From: Plasticicumulans lactativorans
GTDB taxonomy: Bacteria; Pseudomonadota; Gammaproteobacteria; Competibacterales; Competibacteraceae
NCBI RefSeq assembly: GCF_004341245.1
Contig: NZ_SLWY01000015.1
Location: forward strand, 62,001 to 126,000
DNA length: 64,000 bases
Direction: 5' to 3'
Shown: positions 7,760-16,967 of the stretch, piece after piece
Layout of the letters: each line of letters opens with the position of its first letter
How positions within the stretch are numbered: position 1 is the first letter of the stretch
The notes under the pieces: generated by a model
Seen by the model: the letters and a program-made list of their open reading frames with translations, nothing else
Told to the model about the DNA's origin: nothing
Database searches by the model: none
Translations under genes and position numbers: made by a program

Positions 7760-9568
7760 TCAGCCGCCGCTGAGCCACGTCCGTCGCCGCTGCACCACGG
7801 CATCCGCGGCATCGCCGTCGACGCTGATGAATACCGTGTCGGCCGGCGCCGCGGCCAGCGTCAGCGCGAACACGAGGAGCTCGTCGCGCCGGAACACGTG
7901 CAGGTGCACGCACTCGCCGGGACGCAGCGCATCGAGCTGGCGATCGAAGCCCCGCGGCTGGACGCGCAGCCCCTCTAGGGCGACCAGCACGTCGCCCGCG
8001 GCGATCCCCGCCGCCTGCGCCGGCCCGCCGTCGAGCACGTGGCTGACCCGCAGCTCGCCGTCCGCCACCTGCGTACGCAGGCCGAGGTCCGCGCGCGGTT
8101 CGCTGCGCGTGCCGGGGCGTCCGCCGTTATCGCTGCCCGACTCCGCCGGTCGCAGGTTGAAACGCAGCCCCACGTCGGGCAGCAGCTCGGCGAGCGGCGC
8201 GTCCTCCACGCCGTGGACATGGCGTGCGAAGAAGGCACCGAAGTCCTGGCCGGCGAGCTCCGCCACCAGGGGTTCGATGCCGTCCTCGGGCACCCCGTCG
8301 GCGCTGCGCCCGTAGCGCGCCCACAGCGCGCGCATCACGTCGTCGAGGCTGCGGGCGCCGGCGCTCGCCCGGCGCAGCGCGAGATCCAGCGCCAGCGCCA
8401 CCAGGGCCCCCTTAGTGTAGTAGCTCACGACGGCATTCGGCGTATTGGCGTCGGGCTTGTAGAACTTGTTCCAGGCATCGAAGCTCGACTCCGCGAGCGA
8501 CTGCCGCAGCCGGCCCGGCCCGCGCCACACGCGCGTCGCCGTCTCGCCGAGCATCTTCAGGTAGCCGGCCTCGTCGATGAGCCCGCTGCGCACCAGCGCG
8601 AGGTCGTCGTAGTAGGACGTGAAGCCCTCGAACACCCACAGCAGGCGCGTGTACGCCTCGCGGCCAAGGTCGCACGGCACGAACGCCGCCGGGCGGATGC
8701 GCTTGACGTTCCAGGCGTGGAAGTACTCGTGGCTGCACAGGCCGAGGAAGGTGCGGTAGCCGTCGCCGGGTTCGCCCGAGCGCGGCAGGTCGTCGCGCCC
8801 GCACAGCAGGCTGGTCGAGGCACGGTGTTCGAGCCCCCCGTAGCCCTCCCCCACCGCCGTGACCAGGAACAGGTAGCGCGCCATCGGCGCCGGTTCGCCG
8901 AAGAAGCGGATGTGGTGCTCGCAGACCGTCTTCAGGTCACGGCACAGGCGTTCGAGATCGACCCGCACCCGCCCGGTGATCGCCACCGCGTGCGGCACGC
9001 CGCACGCCTCGAACTCGCCGAGCAGGAACTCGCCCATCTCGACCGGGTGGTCGATGAGCTCCTCGTAGTCGGCCGCCGCATAGTCGCCCGCGCTCCACGG
9101 CAGCGCGCCCGCACGCGGCAGGCTCGTCGCGACGCGCCAGTGCTTCCAGCCCTCGCCGTCCGGCAGCGCGATCGTCACCGCGCACGGCAGGTGCTCCTGG
9201 CCGACCACCGCCGGGAACACGCTGCTGCCATTGAAGTACGCATGGGTGGTGTCGAGGTGGGCGCCGCGTACCGACAGGTCCCAGGCGTGCACCTCCCATT
9301 CGAAGCTCAGCGGCCCTGCACAGGGCGCGCACTGCCAGGTGTCCTTGTCGAGCTTCGTCAGCGCGACGGCCCGGCCCCCGGCTGCGGCACGCGCCACGAC
9401 CACGTGACGCGCGAAGTCGCGGATCATGTAGCTGCCGGGGATCCATGCCGGCAGGCGGAACAGCTGCCCCTCCGCGGCGGGCACCGCCACCTCGCAGCGC
9501 ACGCGGAACAGGTGCGCCCCGGGGTGCGCGGGCTGGATGTGGTAACGGATCGCGGGCGTGGCGCTCAT
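7760..9568 (-). CDS. M61-family (glycyl aminopeptidase-like) metallopeptidase with PDZ domain
   Basis: 602 residues. The zinc motif HEYFH (280-284) followed by AWNVKRIRP and the downstream glutamate in WVFEGFTSYYDD (E314) are the M61 signature. A C-terminal PDZ domain (about 495-570, GPAQAAGIAAGDVLVAL) probably binds substrate termini. There is no signal peptide, so it is probably cytosolic. The physiological substrate is unknown. It stands alone, downstream of slyD but separated from it by a terminator hairpin. Confidence 0.93.
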   Translation of the reverse strand: MSATPAIRYHIQPAHPGAHLFRVRCEVAVPAAEGQLFRLPAWIPGSYMIRDFARHVVVARAAAGGRAVALTKLDKDTWQCAPCAGPLSFEWEVHAWDLSVRGAHLDTTHAYFNGSSVFPAVVGQEHLPCAVTIALPDGEGWKHWRVATSLPRAGALPWSAGDYAAADYEELIDHPVEMGEFLLGEFEACGVPHAVAITGRVRVDLERLCRDLKTVCEHHIRFFGEPAPMARYLFLVTAVGEGYGGLEHRASTSLLCGRDDLPRSGEPGDGYRTFLGLCSHEYFHAWNVKRIRPAAFVPCDLGREAYTRLLWVFEGFTSYYDDLALVRSGLIDEAGYLKMLGETATRVWRGPGRLRQSLAESSFDAWNKFYKPDANTPNAVVSYYTKGALVALALDLALRRASAGARSLDDVMRALWARYGRSADGVPEDGIEPLVAELAGQDFGAFFARHVHGVEDAPLAELLPDVGLRFNLRPAESGSDNGGRPGTRSEPRADLGLRTQVADGELRVSHVLDGGPAQAAGIAAGDVLVALEGLRVQPRGFDRQLDALRPGECVHLHVFRRDELLVFALTLAAAPADTVFISVDGDAADAVVQRRRTWLSGG

Positions 9569-9654
9569 CGGCTTCTCGGAGGCTGCGGCGGCGGCTCACT
9601 CTCGCGCTCGCGCGACGTCGTGGCAACCGTCGTCGCGCCTGCGTACGGCCCGCA

Positions 9655-9679
9655 ACAAAAAGGCGGCCGCAGCCGCCTT
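9655..9679 (-). terminator. Rho-independent terminator after slyD
   Basis: Minus-strand stem AAGGCGGC (9672-9679) / GCCGCCTT (9660-9667) with a tgcg loop, followed by TTTGTTG. It is located about 20 bp past the slyD stop and isolates it from the M61 peptidase gene. Confidence 0.8.
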
Positions 9680-9697
9680 GCCGGAGCGCACGGGCGC

Positions 9698-10177
9698 TCA
9701 GTGATCGTGGCCGTGCGCATGCACGTGGCCGTGGTCGAGCTCCTGCTCCGTCGCCTCGCGCACACCGAGCACCTCGACGTCGAAATACAGGGTCTTGCCC
9801 GCCAGCGGGTGATTGCCGTCCAGCGTGACGTGATCGGCGGCCACGCCGACCACGGTGAAGGCGACCACGCCCTGCGGGCCTTCGCCGTGCACCTGCATGC
9901 CGACCTGGATCTCCTCCCCCGGCGGGAACTGGTCGCGCGGCACCTCGAACACCGCCTTGTCGTTGCGCTCGCCGTAGCCGTCGGCCGGTGCCACCGTGAC
10001 CTTGGACTTGAAACCGGCCTCAACCCCTTCGAGCGCGCTTTCGAGCCCGCCGATGATGTTGCCATGTCCGTGCAGGTACTCGAACGGCGTACGGCCGCTG
10101 CTGCTGTCGAGCACCTCGCCGGCATCGTCGGTGAGCGTGTAGTGCATGGAAACGACTCTGCCTGCGGCAGCTTTCAT
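9698..10177 (-). CDS. slyD: FKBP-type peptidyl-prolyl isomerase, SlyD family
   Basis: 159 residues: an FKBP domain interrupted by an insert-in-flap chaperone domain (HYTLTDDAGEVLDSS, PFEYLHGHGNIIGGLESAL, PADGYGERND, then a hydrophobic IF domain) and a short histidine-rich tail (HGHVHAHGHDH) able to bind Ni or other metals. SlyD accelerates prolyl isomerisation and assists metalloenzyme maturation. I chose MKAAAG as start: an in-frame upstream start adds 15 residues outside the domain, and a GGTGGG stretch precedes this ATG. Confidence 0.93.
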   Translation of the reverse strand: MKAAAGRVVSMHYTLTDDAGEVLDSSSGRTPFEYLHGHGNIIGGLESALEGVEAGFKSKVTVAPADGYGERNDKAVFEVPRDQFPPGEEIQVGMQVHGEGPQGVVAFTVVGVAADHVTLDGNHPLAGKTLYFDVEVLGVREATEQELDHGHVHAHGHDH

Positions 10178-10210
10178 GGGGCCCACCTGTGGGGTGACTT
10201 GGAGGGGCAC

Positions 10211-10239
10211 ACTATAACCCACGGGTCCGGAGCTGTCCG
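10211..10239 (-). promoter_or_regulatory. Candidate sigma-70 promoter of slyD
   Basis: Minus-strand CGGACA (10234-10239), 17-bp spacer, TATAGT (10211-10216). It lies about 35 bp before the slyD start. A TATACT element on the plus strand (10255-10260) could serve the divergent NlpC/P60 gene. Confidence 0.45.
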
Positions 10240-10277
10240 ACCCGCGGCGGCGGCTATACTGGAGCGGTCATGTCCGT

Positions 10278-10742
10278 ATGCCGCGTGACCATCCGCCGAT
10301 GCCCCGATCCGCACGACTGGCTGTCGCCCTGTTCGCCGCCGCGCTGCTCGCCGGATGCGCGTCGGCGCCGTCGCCGCTGCGCGAGCGCGTGCTCAGCAAC
10401 GCCGAGCGCCTGATCGGCACCCCCTACGTCGCCGGCGGCGCAACGCCGAAGGGGGTCGACTGCAGCGGGCTGGTGCAGATGGCCTATGCGCGCGCCGGCC
10501 TGCGCGTGCCGCGCTCCACCGAGGAGCAGTTCCGCCGCGGCCGCCACCTGGACGACGTCCAGCCGGGCGACCTGCTGTTCTTCGCCACCGAGCCGGACCG
10601 GGTGTCGCACGTCGGCATCTATACCGGCGACGGCCAGATGATCCACGCGTCGAGCGGCAGCCGCGAGGTGCGCAAGGTCGGCCTGGGGATCCCCTACTGG
10701 AAGTCCCGCTACATCGGCGGCGTCAGCTACATCGACGGCTGA
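10278..10742 (+). CDS. NlpC/P60 family lipoprotein, murein endopeptidase (Spr/MepS-like)
   Basis: 154 residues: a lipoprotein signal peptide with lipobox LLAGC (Cys27), then an NlpC/P60 domain with catalytic C62 in VDCSGLVQMAY, H111 in RVSHVGIY and H123 in MIHASS. Such enzymes cut D-Glu/mDAP or mDAP-D-Ala bonds in peptidoglycan peptides and act at the envelope. It is divergent from slyD and convergent with the amidotransferase gene. The start could be 7 codons downstream (10299), which would give a shorter n-region; neither start has a clear ribosome-binding site. Confidence 0.92.
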   Translation: MPRDHPPMPRSARLAVALFAAALLAGCASAPSPLRERVLSNAERLIGTPYVAGGATPKGVDCSGLVQMAYARAGLRVPRSTEEQFRRGRHLDDVQPGDLLFFATEPDRVSHVGIYTGDGQMIHASSGSREVRKVGLGIPYWKSRYIGGVSYIDG

Positions 10743-10758
10743 GCGCCGCGGCCGGACG

Positions 10759-11565
10759 TCAGCCGGTGGCGCGATCCGCGGCGGCCACGCTGCCGCCCTG
10801 CCCGCACACCTCACCGGCTTCGAACACCACCAGCTCGCCGGGTGCCATGACGTTCCAGCTTTCGTTGGTGGTCAGCGGGCGCGTGGCGATCACCGTCACC
10901 ACGTCGTCGGGGGTGGTCTCGCGCTGGAAGTCGACGGTCATGTCGGCGTCCGACAGGCGAGCCTCGCCGAACGGCGCGCGCCGGGTGATCCACGCCAGCG
11001 ACGTGCTGCAGTGCGCGTAGAGGTGGCGGCTGTCGGAGAGCAGGAAGTTGAGCACGCCGAGCCGGTGCAGCGCCTGCGCCCGCTCGCCGATGAAACGCCA
11101 GAGCGTGCGCGGCTCGCGCGGCAGCCGCGGGAAACGTTCACGCACCTGACCGAGCAGCCAGCAGAACGCGTGCTCGCTGTCGGTGCTGCCGATCGGCAGG
11201 TAGGCGCCGAGCGGCAGGCGCTTCACGCCCTTGAGCTGGCCGTTGTGCGCGAAGGTCCAGTGCCGCCCCCACAGCTCGCGGGTGAACGGATGGGTGTTCT
11301 CCAGGCACACGCGCCCGCGGTTCGCGCGGCGGATGTGGCTGATGACGATGCGACTCTTGATCGAGTAGCGCTGCACCAGGCGGGCGATCTCCGAGTCGCA
11401 GCTCGGGCGCGGGTCGTGGAAGGTGCGCGAACCGCGCCCCTCGTAGAAGGCGATGCCCCAGCCGTCACGGTGCGGGCCGGTGCGCCCGCCGCGCTGCATC
11501 AGCCCGGTGAAGCTGAAGCAGATGTCGGTGGGCACGTTGGCGCTCATGCCGAGCAGTTCACACAT
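10759..11565 (-). CDS. Class II glutamine amidotransferase, YafJ-type
   Basis: 268 residues starting [10 protein letters not shown], so Cys2 becomes the N-terminal nucleophile. [19 protein letters not shown] and the FAHNGQL segment are the Ntn-hydrolase glutaminase motifs. There is no synthetase domain. YafJ/EgtC-like proteins of this type hydrolyse gamma-glutamyl bonds, but the substrate is unassigned. It follows the MBL-fold gene by 4 bp and is the last gene of a three-gene unit. Confidence 0.9.
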   Translation of the reverse strand: MCELLGMSANVPTDICFSFTGLMQRGGRTGPHRDGWGIAFYEGRGSRTFHDPRPSCDSEIARLVQRYSIKSRIVISHIRRANRGRVCLENTHPFTRELWGRHWTFAHNGQLKGVKRLPLGAYLPIGSTDSEHAFCWLLGQVRERFPRLPREPRTLWRFIGERAQALHRLGVLNFLLSDSRHLYAHCSTSLAWITRRAPFGEARLSDADMTVDFQRETTPDDVVTVIATRPLTTNESWNVMAPGELVVFEAGEVCGQGGSVAAADRATG

Positions 11566-11569
11566 CGCT

Positions 11570-12265
11570 TCAGCCCCAGCGCCCGCCGAACGGTGCCACC
11601 CGCCGCGGCTCGGGCAGGCCGCGGGCCCGGCGCACGTGGGCCAGGAAGGGGTTGTCCGCGAGCTCATCGCCGAGCGTGGTGTCGGGGCCGTGGCCGGGAT
11701 GCACCACCAGTTCGCCGGGCAGGGCCATCAGCTTCAGCAGGCTCGCCTGCGCCAGTTGCGGGTCGCTGAGCGGGAAATCGGTGCGGCCGACCGAGCCGGC
11801 GAACAGCGTGTCGCCGACGAAGATGTCGGTATCGGTGTACCAGCAGCCCTGCCCCGGCGTGTGGCCGGGCGTGGAGATGAAGCGCAGCCGCAGGGCGCCG
11901 ACGTCGACCGCATCGCCGTCCCGCACCTCGACGTCGATGCGGCCGCAGGGCCGGGACAGTTGCGGCATGCCGAACATCGCCCCCTGGCGGGGCAGCAGGT
12001 CGAACAGCGGCCGCTCGAGCGCCGGCAGGTAGGTCCGCGCCACGGGGAAGGCCTGCTGCACGGGCACGAGCCCGCCGGCGTGGTCGAAATGCCCATGGGT
12101 GAGCAGGATCGCGTGCAGGTCCGGGCGCGGCCGCAGTGCGGCGAGCGCGCGCGCCACTTCCTCGCCTTCGCCGGTATCGATCAGCGCGCAGGCGCCGCTC
12201 GCCGGATCTTCGAGCAGCCAGGCGTTGACCTGGAACAGGCCGGTGGTGAAACAGCGCAGGTTCAT
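11570..12265 (-). CDS. MBL-fold metallo-hydrolase (glyoxalase II-like)
   Basis: 231 residues with the metallo-beta-lactamase signature THGHFDH (56-62), the later metal ligands in STPGHTPGQ and [13 protein letters not shown], and [10 protein letters not shown]. The [11 protein letters not shown] segment is typical of YcbL/GloB2-like hydrolases that act on thioesters. The start overlaps the stop of the upstream cysteine-cluster gene by 4 nt. In other proteobacteria YcbL and amidotransferase genes are often unlinked, so the functional relation here is unknown. Confidence 0.9.
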   Translation of the reverse strand: MNLRCFTTGLFQVNAWLLEDPASGACALIDTGEGEEVARALAALRPRPDLHAILLTHGHFDHAGGLVPVQQAFPVARTYLPALERPLFDLLPRQGAMFGMPQLSRPCGRIDVEVRDGDAVDVGALRLRFISTPGHTPGQGCWYTDTDIFVGDTLFAGSVGRTDFPLSDPQLAQASLLKLMALPGELVVHPGHGPDTTLGDELADNPFLAHVRRARGLPEPRRVAPFGGRWG

Positions 12266-12708
12266 GCGGGCCATTCGACGATGTGGGTTTCGAGATCGTG
12301 GACGTAGCGTTCGGAGATCGCGCGGCCGCGCACCGACACGCCGGCACGGTGCACCGCCGCGGGATCGCCGCAGACCAGGGGGTGCCAGTCCGGCAGCTCG
12401 CCGCCCTCGGCCAGCAGGCGGTAGGCGCACGTCGACGGCAGCCAGTTGAAGCGGCCGGCCGTCTGCGGCGTCAGCTGGACGCAGTCGGACACCCAGCGGC
12501 GGCGCGTCGCGTAGCGGGTGCAGCGGCAGGAGCCGAGATCGAGCAGCCGACAGGCGACATTGGTGAACTGCAGGCGACCGCTGTCGGCGTCCTCGAGCTT
12601 GTGCAGACAGCAGCGGCCGCAGCCGTCGCACAGCGACTCCCATTCCTCGCGGCTCATCGCCGCGAGCGGCGTGGTCTTCCAGAACGGTGCTTCAGGCGTC
12701 GCGGACAT
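12262..12708 (-). CDS. YcgN/YkgJ-family cysteine-cluster protein (UPF0260)
   Basis: 148 residues with the cysteine pattern [14 protein letters not shown], later cysteines ([15 protein letters not shown]) and DCVQLTP, characteristic of UPF0260/YcgN proteins thought to bind a metal centre. The function is uncharacterised. The start at [10 protein letters not shown] was preferred over an upstream in-frame ATG because it has a GGAG ribosome-binding site 8 nt before it and matches family N-termini (FW...). Confidence 0.9.
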   Translation of the reverse strand: MSATPEAPFWKTTPLAAMSREEWESLCDGCGRCCLHKLEDADSGRLQFTNVACRLLDLGSCRCTRYATRRRWVSDCVQLTPQTAGRFNWLPSTCAYRLLAEGGELPDWHPLVCGDPAAVHRAGVSVRGRAISERYVHDLETHIVEWPA

Positions 12709-12795
12709 CGGGGACACTCCGGGCGGCGACCACGGGCGGGCGCCGACGGGCCCGGACACGCGCACCGGTGCGCGTGCGGCCCGCGCGCCGCGGGG

Positions 12796-13224
12796 TCACG
12801 AACTGATGTACTCGCGCAGGGTCTCGGCTTCCTTGGCGGCCTCGTCGAGCTTGGCCTTGACCACGTCGCCGATCGACACCAGCCCGAGCAGCCTGCCGTC
12901 CTCGACCACCGGCAGATGCCGGAAGCGGCGCTCGGTCATCAGCGCCATCACCGAATCGACGGTGTCGTCGGGCTTGCCCACGACCACGCTGCAGGTCATG
13001 CGCTCCTCGACGCGCAGCGCCGCCAGGTCGACGTCGCCCTCGGCGTACAGCCGCACCACGTCACGCTCGGTGAAGATGCCGACGGGACACCCGCCGGCAT
13101 CGGGTATCAGCACCGCACCGACCTTGTTCGCGTGCATCACCTTCACTGCCTCGGCGATCGAGGCCGCCGCGGACACGGTGATCGTACTGCCGCCTTTGCG
13201 CGCCAGCAGGTCCTTGAGCTTCAT
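12796..13224 (-). CDS. CBS-domain pair protein
   Basis: 142 residues made almost entirely of two CBS domains (about 8-62 and 73-130), with VGKPDDTVDSVMALMTER and LVSIGDVVKAKLDE typical of stand-alone CBS signalling proteins that bind adenine nucleotides. There is no fused catalytic domain. The start at MKLKDLL follows GGGGGA; an upstream in-frame ATG would add 16 unrelated residues. The partner is unknown. Confidence 0.9.
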   Translation of the reverse strand: MKLKDLLARKGGSTITVSAAASIAEAVKVMHANKVGAVLIPDAGGCPVGIFTERDVVRLYAEGDVDLAALRVEERMTCSVVVGKPDDTVDSVMALMTERRFRHLPVVEDGRLLGLVSIGDVVKAKLDEAAKEAETLREYISS

Positions 13225-13383
13225 GGGCAATCCCCCCGTATTGTCGAAGTGGGCCGACACACGTCGGCGCACCCTCCGGGGTTTGCGCCGGCGCAGGGCT
13301 AGGACAATAGCACCGGGGTGGCAGACCGGCCACGGCCATCCCCGACGACGGCGTCGCCGGGGACGGGCCGCGCGGGCGGGCGG

Positions 13384-15306
13384 CTACGCGGCGAGGCTGA
13401 GCAGCAGGCCGTTCAGGCGGCGCACGAAGGCCGCGGGGTCGTCGAGGCTGCCCCCTTCGGTCAGCACCGCCTGCTCGAACAGCAACTGCGCGAGATCGGC
13501 GAAGCGGTCGCCGTCGGCTTCGGCATCGAGCCGGTCGATCAGCGGGTGGCCGGGGTTGAGTTCGAGCGTGGGCTTGCTGCCCGGCAGGCTCTGGCCCGCC
13601 TCCTTCAGCAGGCGTTCGAGGTGCGCGCTCATCGCGTGTTCGTCGACCACCAGGCAGGCCGGCGAGTCGGTGAGCCGGCTCGACATGCGCACGTCCTTGA
13701 CGCGCTCGCCGAGCGCCTCGCGCACCCGCTTCACCAGCGGCTCGAAGCGCTCCTCGACCTGCTTGTGCTCGGCCTTTTCCGCCTCGGACTCGACGCCGCC
13801 GAGGTCGAGCGCGCCCTTGGCGACCGAGGCGAAGGGCTTGCCCTCGAACTCGGTCAGGTGCGACATCAGCCACTCGTCGACGCGCTCGCCGAGCAGCAGC
13901 ACCTCGATCCCCTTCTTGCGGAACACCTCGAGGTGCGGGCTGTGCTTCGCCGCGGCGAAGCTGTCCGCCGTCACGTAGTAGATCTTCTCCTGCCCCGGCT
14001 TCATCCGCGCCACGTAATCGGCGAGGGCGACGCTCTGCTCCTCGGCATCCGTGTGCGTCGAGGCGAAGCGCAGCAGGCGCGCGAGCGGCTCGCGGTTCGC
14101 CCAGTCCTCACCCGGCCCTTCCTTGAGCACGCGTCCGAACGACTGCCAGAACTCGGTGTACCTGGCGGGCTCGTTCTTCGCCAGGTCTTCGAGCAGCCCC
14201 AGCACCTTCTTGACCGAGCCGGAGCGGATGCCGTCGATCACCTTGCTGCCCTGCAGCAGTTCACGCGACACGTTCAGCGGCAGGTCGTTGGAGTCGATCA
14301 CGCCGCGGACGAAGCGCAGGTAGCGCGGCATCAGGTGCTCGGCGTCGTCCATGATGAACACGCGCTGCACGTAGAGCTTCACGCCGTGGCGCGAATCGCG
14401 GTCCCAGAGGTCGAACGGCGCCCGTGCGGGGATGTAGAGCAGCGAGGTGTACTCGTACTTGCCCTCGACGCGGTTGTGGGTCCACGCCAGCGGCTCCTCG
14501 AAATCGTGCGCGACGTGCTTGTACAGGGCCTTGTACTCGTCGTCGCTGACCTCGCTCCTGGGCCGGGCCCACAGCGCCGAGGCCTTGTTGACCTGCTCGT
14601 CGACGACACGCGGCGCGGCCGCCTCGCCCCCCTCCTCGCCGGCGTCCTCGGCGGGCTTGGGGGTGGCGAGCAGCACCGGCAGCTGGATGTGATCGGAATA
14701 CTTGGTGATGATCGAGCGCAGCTTCCAGTCGCTCAGGAACTCGTCCTCGCCTTCGCGCAGGTGCAGCACCACCTCGGTACCGCGCGCCGCGTGCTCGACG
14801 TTCTCCAGCGTGTACTCGCCAGCGCCTTCGGACTCCCAGCGCACGCCGTGTTCGGCCCCGAGCCCGGCGCGGCGGGTGGTGAGGGTGACGCGGTCGGCGA
14901 CGATGAAGGCCGAGTAGAAGCCCACGCCGAACTGGCCGATCAGGTTCGCGTCCTTCTGCTGATCGCCCGAGAGCTTTTCCAGGAAGGCCCGGGTGCCCGA
15001 CTTGGCGATGGTGCCGATGTGGTCGATGACCTCCTGGCGGCTCATGCCGATGCCGTTGTCGCGCAGCGTCAGCGTGCGCGCGGCCGGGTCGACCGCGACA
15101 TGGATCTTCAGCTCGCCGTCATCCTCGTACAGCGCGTTGTCGGTCAGCGCCTCGAAGCGCAGCTTGTCGCAGGCGTCCGAGGCGTTGGAGATCAGCTCGC
15201 GCAGGAAGATCTCCTTGTTCGAGTACAGCGAGTGGATCATCAGGTGCAGCAGTTGCTTCACCTCGGCCTGGAAACCCAGGGTTTCCTTGTGCGTATCGAC
15301 GCTCAT
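13384..15306 (-). CDS. htpG: Molecular chaperone HtpG (Hsp90)
   Basis: 640 residues, the usual bacterial Hsp90 length. The N-terminal GHKL ATPase contains [25 protein letters not shown] and [11 protein letters not shown]. The middle domain has the catalytic loop around QLLQGSK-like [11 protein letters not shown], and the C-terminal dimerisation domain is complete. Start at [16 protein letters not shown], the family N-terminus; the open frame extends 103 codons further upstream but is not homologous. A heat-shock promoter lies 60-87 bp upstream. Confidence 0.98.
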   Translation of the reverse strand: MSVDTHKETLGFQAEVKQLLHLMIHSLYSNKEIFLRELISNASDACDKLRFEALTDNALYEDDGELKIHVAVDPAARTLTLRDNGIGMSRQEVIDHIGTIAKSGTRAFLEKLSGDQQKDANLIGQFGVGFYSAFIVADRVTLTTRRAGLGAEHGVRWESEGAGEYTLENVEHAARGTEVVLHLREGEDEFLSDWKLRSIITKYSDHIQLPVLLATPKPAEDAGEEGGEAAAPRVVDEQVNKASALWARPRSEVSDDEYKALYKHVAHDFEEPLAWTHNRVEGKYEYTSLLYIPARAPFDLWDRDSRHGVKLYVQRVFIMDDAEHLMPRYLRFVRGVIDSNDLPLNVSRELLQGSKVIDGIRSGSVKKVLGLLEDLAKNEPARYTEFWQSFGRVLKEGPGEDWANREPLARLLRFASTHTDAEEQSVALADYVARMKPGQEKIYYVTADSFAAAKHSPHLEVFRKKGIEVLLLGERVDEWLMSHLTEFEGKPFASVAKGALDLGGVESEAEKAEHKQVEERFEPLVKRVREALGERVKDVRMSSRLTDSPACLVVDEHAMSAHLERLLKEAGQSLPGSKPTLELNPGHPLIDRLDAEADGDRFADLAQLLFEQAVLTEGGSLDDPAAFVRRLNGLLLSLAA

Positions 15307-15365
15307 GGACGGTCCTCGAATGGCAGGGTGACGAAATGGGTCCTCCGACCCGTGATCGGCCGTGA

Positions 15366-15393
15366 AGATAGGGACGGAGCGGCCAATTTCAAG
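15366..15393 (-). promoter_or_regulatory. Sigma-32 (RpoH) heat-shock promoter of htpG
   Basis: Minus strand: CTTGAAA (15387-15393), a 13-bp spacer and CCCTATCT (15366-15373), close to the RpoH consensus CTTGAAA-N11-15-CCCCATnT. The position 60 bp before the htpG start and the known heat-shock control of htpG agree. Confidence 0.8.
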
Positions 15394-15551
15394 CCGGGAG
15401 GTCGCGCCGCGCCGTTGAACACGCCGCAAAGGGGAAGCGCCGCTCCGCTGGGCGATGGCGCCGCGATTGATCGAACGGCCGGTGTCCCTGCCGCCGCTAC
15501 TCGTACCGATACCGCGCTCGCGGCATACTGCCCCCTTCCCCTCCAACCGGG

Positions 15552-16697
15552 ATGCGTATGAACCTCTCGCCACTACGCGCCCTGCTGGCACCGCTCTGGC
15601 TGCTGTCGGTCGCAACCCAGGCCAAGTCGTTTCGCGACAACCCCGTGATCGGTTCGCGCCGCCTCAATGCCTGGGGACTCCATGCGGCACGGGTCAGCCT
15701 CGCTCACCGGATGGCGCGCGCGCGACGCGAACGGCTTGCCGACCGGATTCCGGCAAGCGACCGGCAGGCCTTCGAACGTGACGGATACATCATCCGCCCT
15801 GCCTTTCTGCCAGAGGACGAGTTTGCGCTGCTGCGCGATGCCCTGCTGCGCCATGAAAGCGAAGCCCGCGAGATGGTGCAGGGCGACACGGTGACGCGGC
15901 GGATCGCACTGGACGCCGCCACACTCAAGGCGCTGCCCGAGGCAGCGCGCGTGCTGCAGCATGCCGACTGGCGCGCACTGATCCGCTATGTAGGCTCGTT
16001 CGACCAGGAGCCTCTGGTCTACATCCAGACGATCCTCAACCACGTCCGCGCTGGCGCCCCCGACCCGCAGACACAGCTCCACGCCGACACCTTTCACCCC
16101 TCCGTGAAAGCGTGGTTATTCCTGACCGATGTCGCCGAAGACGGTGGCCCCTTCGTCTATGTCCCCGGGTCACACATCCTCACCCCGGCCCGGCTCGCCT
16201 GGGAGCGACGACGTAGCCTCGAAGCCGCCAGTCTGCGGGACAAGTACTCGGCTTCCGGCTCGTTTCGCATTGAACGCCACGAACTGGCTGCGCTCGGCCT
16301 GGGCGAACCACGATGCTTTGCCGTACCGGCGAACACGCTGGTGATCGCCGACACTTTCGGTTTCCACGCCCGGGGCCCCAGCACACACCCCTGCATCCGC
16401 ATCGAACTGTGGGCCTATGGCCGTCGCAATCCCTTCTTGCCGTGGACAGGCCTTGCCCCCTTGTCGTGGCCGCCGCTGGCGGTGCGGCGCATCCCCTGGT
16501 TGTGGCGCCTGCTCGATCTTCGGGAGCAGCTGGGAGGACGCCGCAACCCCTGGCGACGCGCCGGTTCCCTGTGTCCGGATGCCCCCTGCGCTGGAATGAC
16601 CCCCACCGCGCGGGCCGTCGATCCTTTGGGAACAGAAGCCCGCGAGGCCCGAGCACCGAGCGCTGCCGCCAGCGGCGTGTCGCCGGCAGATGATTGA
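15552..16697 (+). CDS. Phytanoyl-CoA dioxygenase (PhyH) family protein
   Basis: 381 residues. The central double-stranded beta-helix has the Fe(II)/2-oxoglutarate ligands: H and D in LHADTFHP (about 177-182) and a distal histidine in [18 protein letters not shown] is also typical of PhyH proteins. It should hydroxylate an unknown small molecule or glycan/lipid. The C-terminal 60 residues are low-complexity. It is divergent from htpG and convergent with kpsS, so a role in capsule or lipid modification is only an inference from position. MNLSPL two codons later is an equally good start. Confidence 0.82.
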   Translation: MRMNLSPLRALLAPLWLLSVATQAKSFRDNPVIGSRRLNAWGLHAARVSLAHRMARARRERLADRIPASDRQAFERDGYIIRPAFLPEDEFALLRDALLRHESEAREMVQGDTVTRRIALDAATLKALPEAARVLQHADWRALIRYVGSFDQEPLVYIQTILNHVRAGAPDPQTQLHADTFHPSVKAWLFLTDVAEDGGPFVYVPGSHILTPARLAWERRRSLEAASLRDKYSASGSFRIERHELAALGLGEPRCFAVPANTLVIADTFGFHARGPSTHPCIRIELWAYGRRNPFLPWTGLAPLSWPPLAVRRIPWLWRLLDLREQLGGRRNPWRRAGSLCPDAPCAGMTPTARAVDPLGTEAREARAPSAAASGVSPADD

Positions 16698-16721
16698 GTC
16701 ACGACGATAAACCGCAGGCGA

Positions 16722-16738
16722 GGCATCCGCCGGATGCC
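16722..16738. terminator. Short hairpin after the PhyH gene
   Basis: Perfect 7-bp stem ggcatcc/ggatgcc with a gcc loop, 25 bp after the PhyH stop, in the 270-bp convergent gap before kpsS. There is no T-run, so terminator function is uncertain. The remainder of the gap shows no gene. Confidence 0.35.
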
Positions 16739-16967
16739 CAAAACCGGCATCCGCGACATCAACCGGCGGCACAGCGTTGTCGTGCCCCCGGTGACGATCC
16801 GGACCAGCGGCCGGCACCCGATCTGGTCCGCGGCCACCCCAGGCACCCGCGCCGAGCCCCGTCAGGCACGGGGTAACGGGGGGTGCCGCACATCGATCGT
16901 TCACGTCTTCACAAGGCCCGATGCCGCCATCGCGCCTTGAAAGACGGAATCCGCAGGCCCGCGCACG

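Noticed and set aside
8039-10288. A 749-codon plus-strand open frame across the M61 peptidase and slyD genes
   Set aside because: It spans two certain genes, their terminator and a promoter; composition is typical of antisense GC-rich frames.
13318-15561. A 747-codon open frame on the plus strand opposite htpG
   Set aside because: It is the antisense shadow of htpG in very GC-rich DNA; the translation is low-complexity His/Leu/Arg/Val-rich without a recognisable fold, and htpG is unmistakable.
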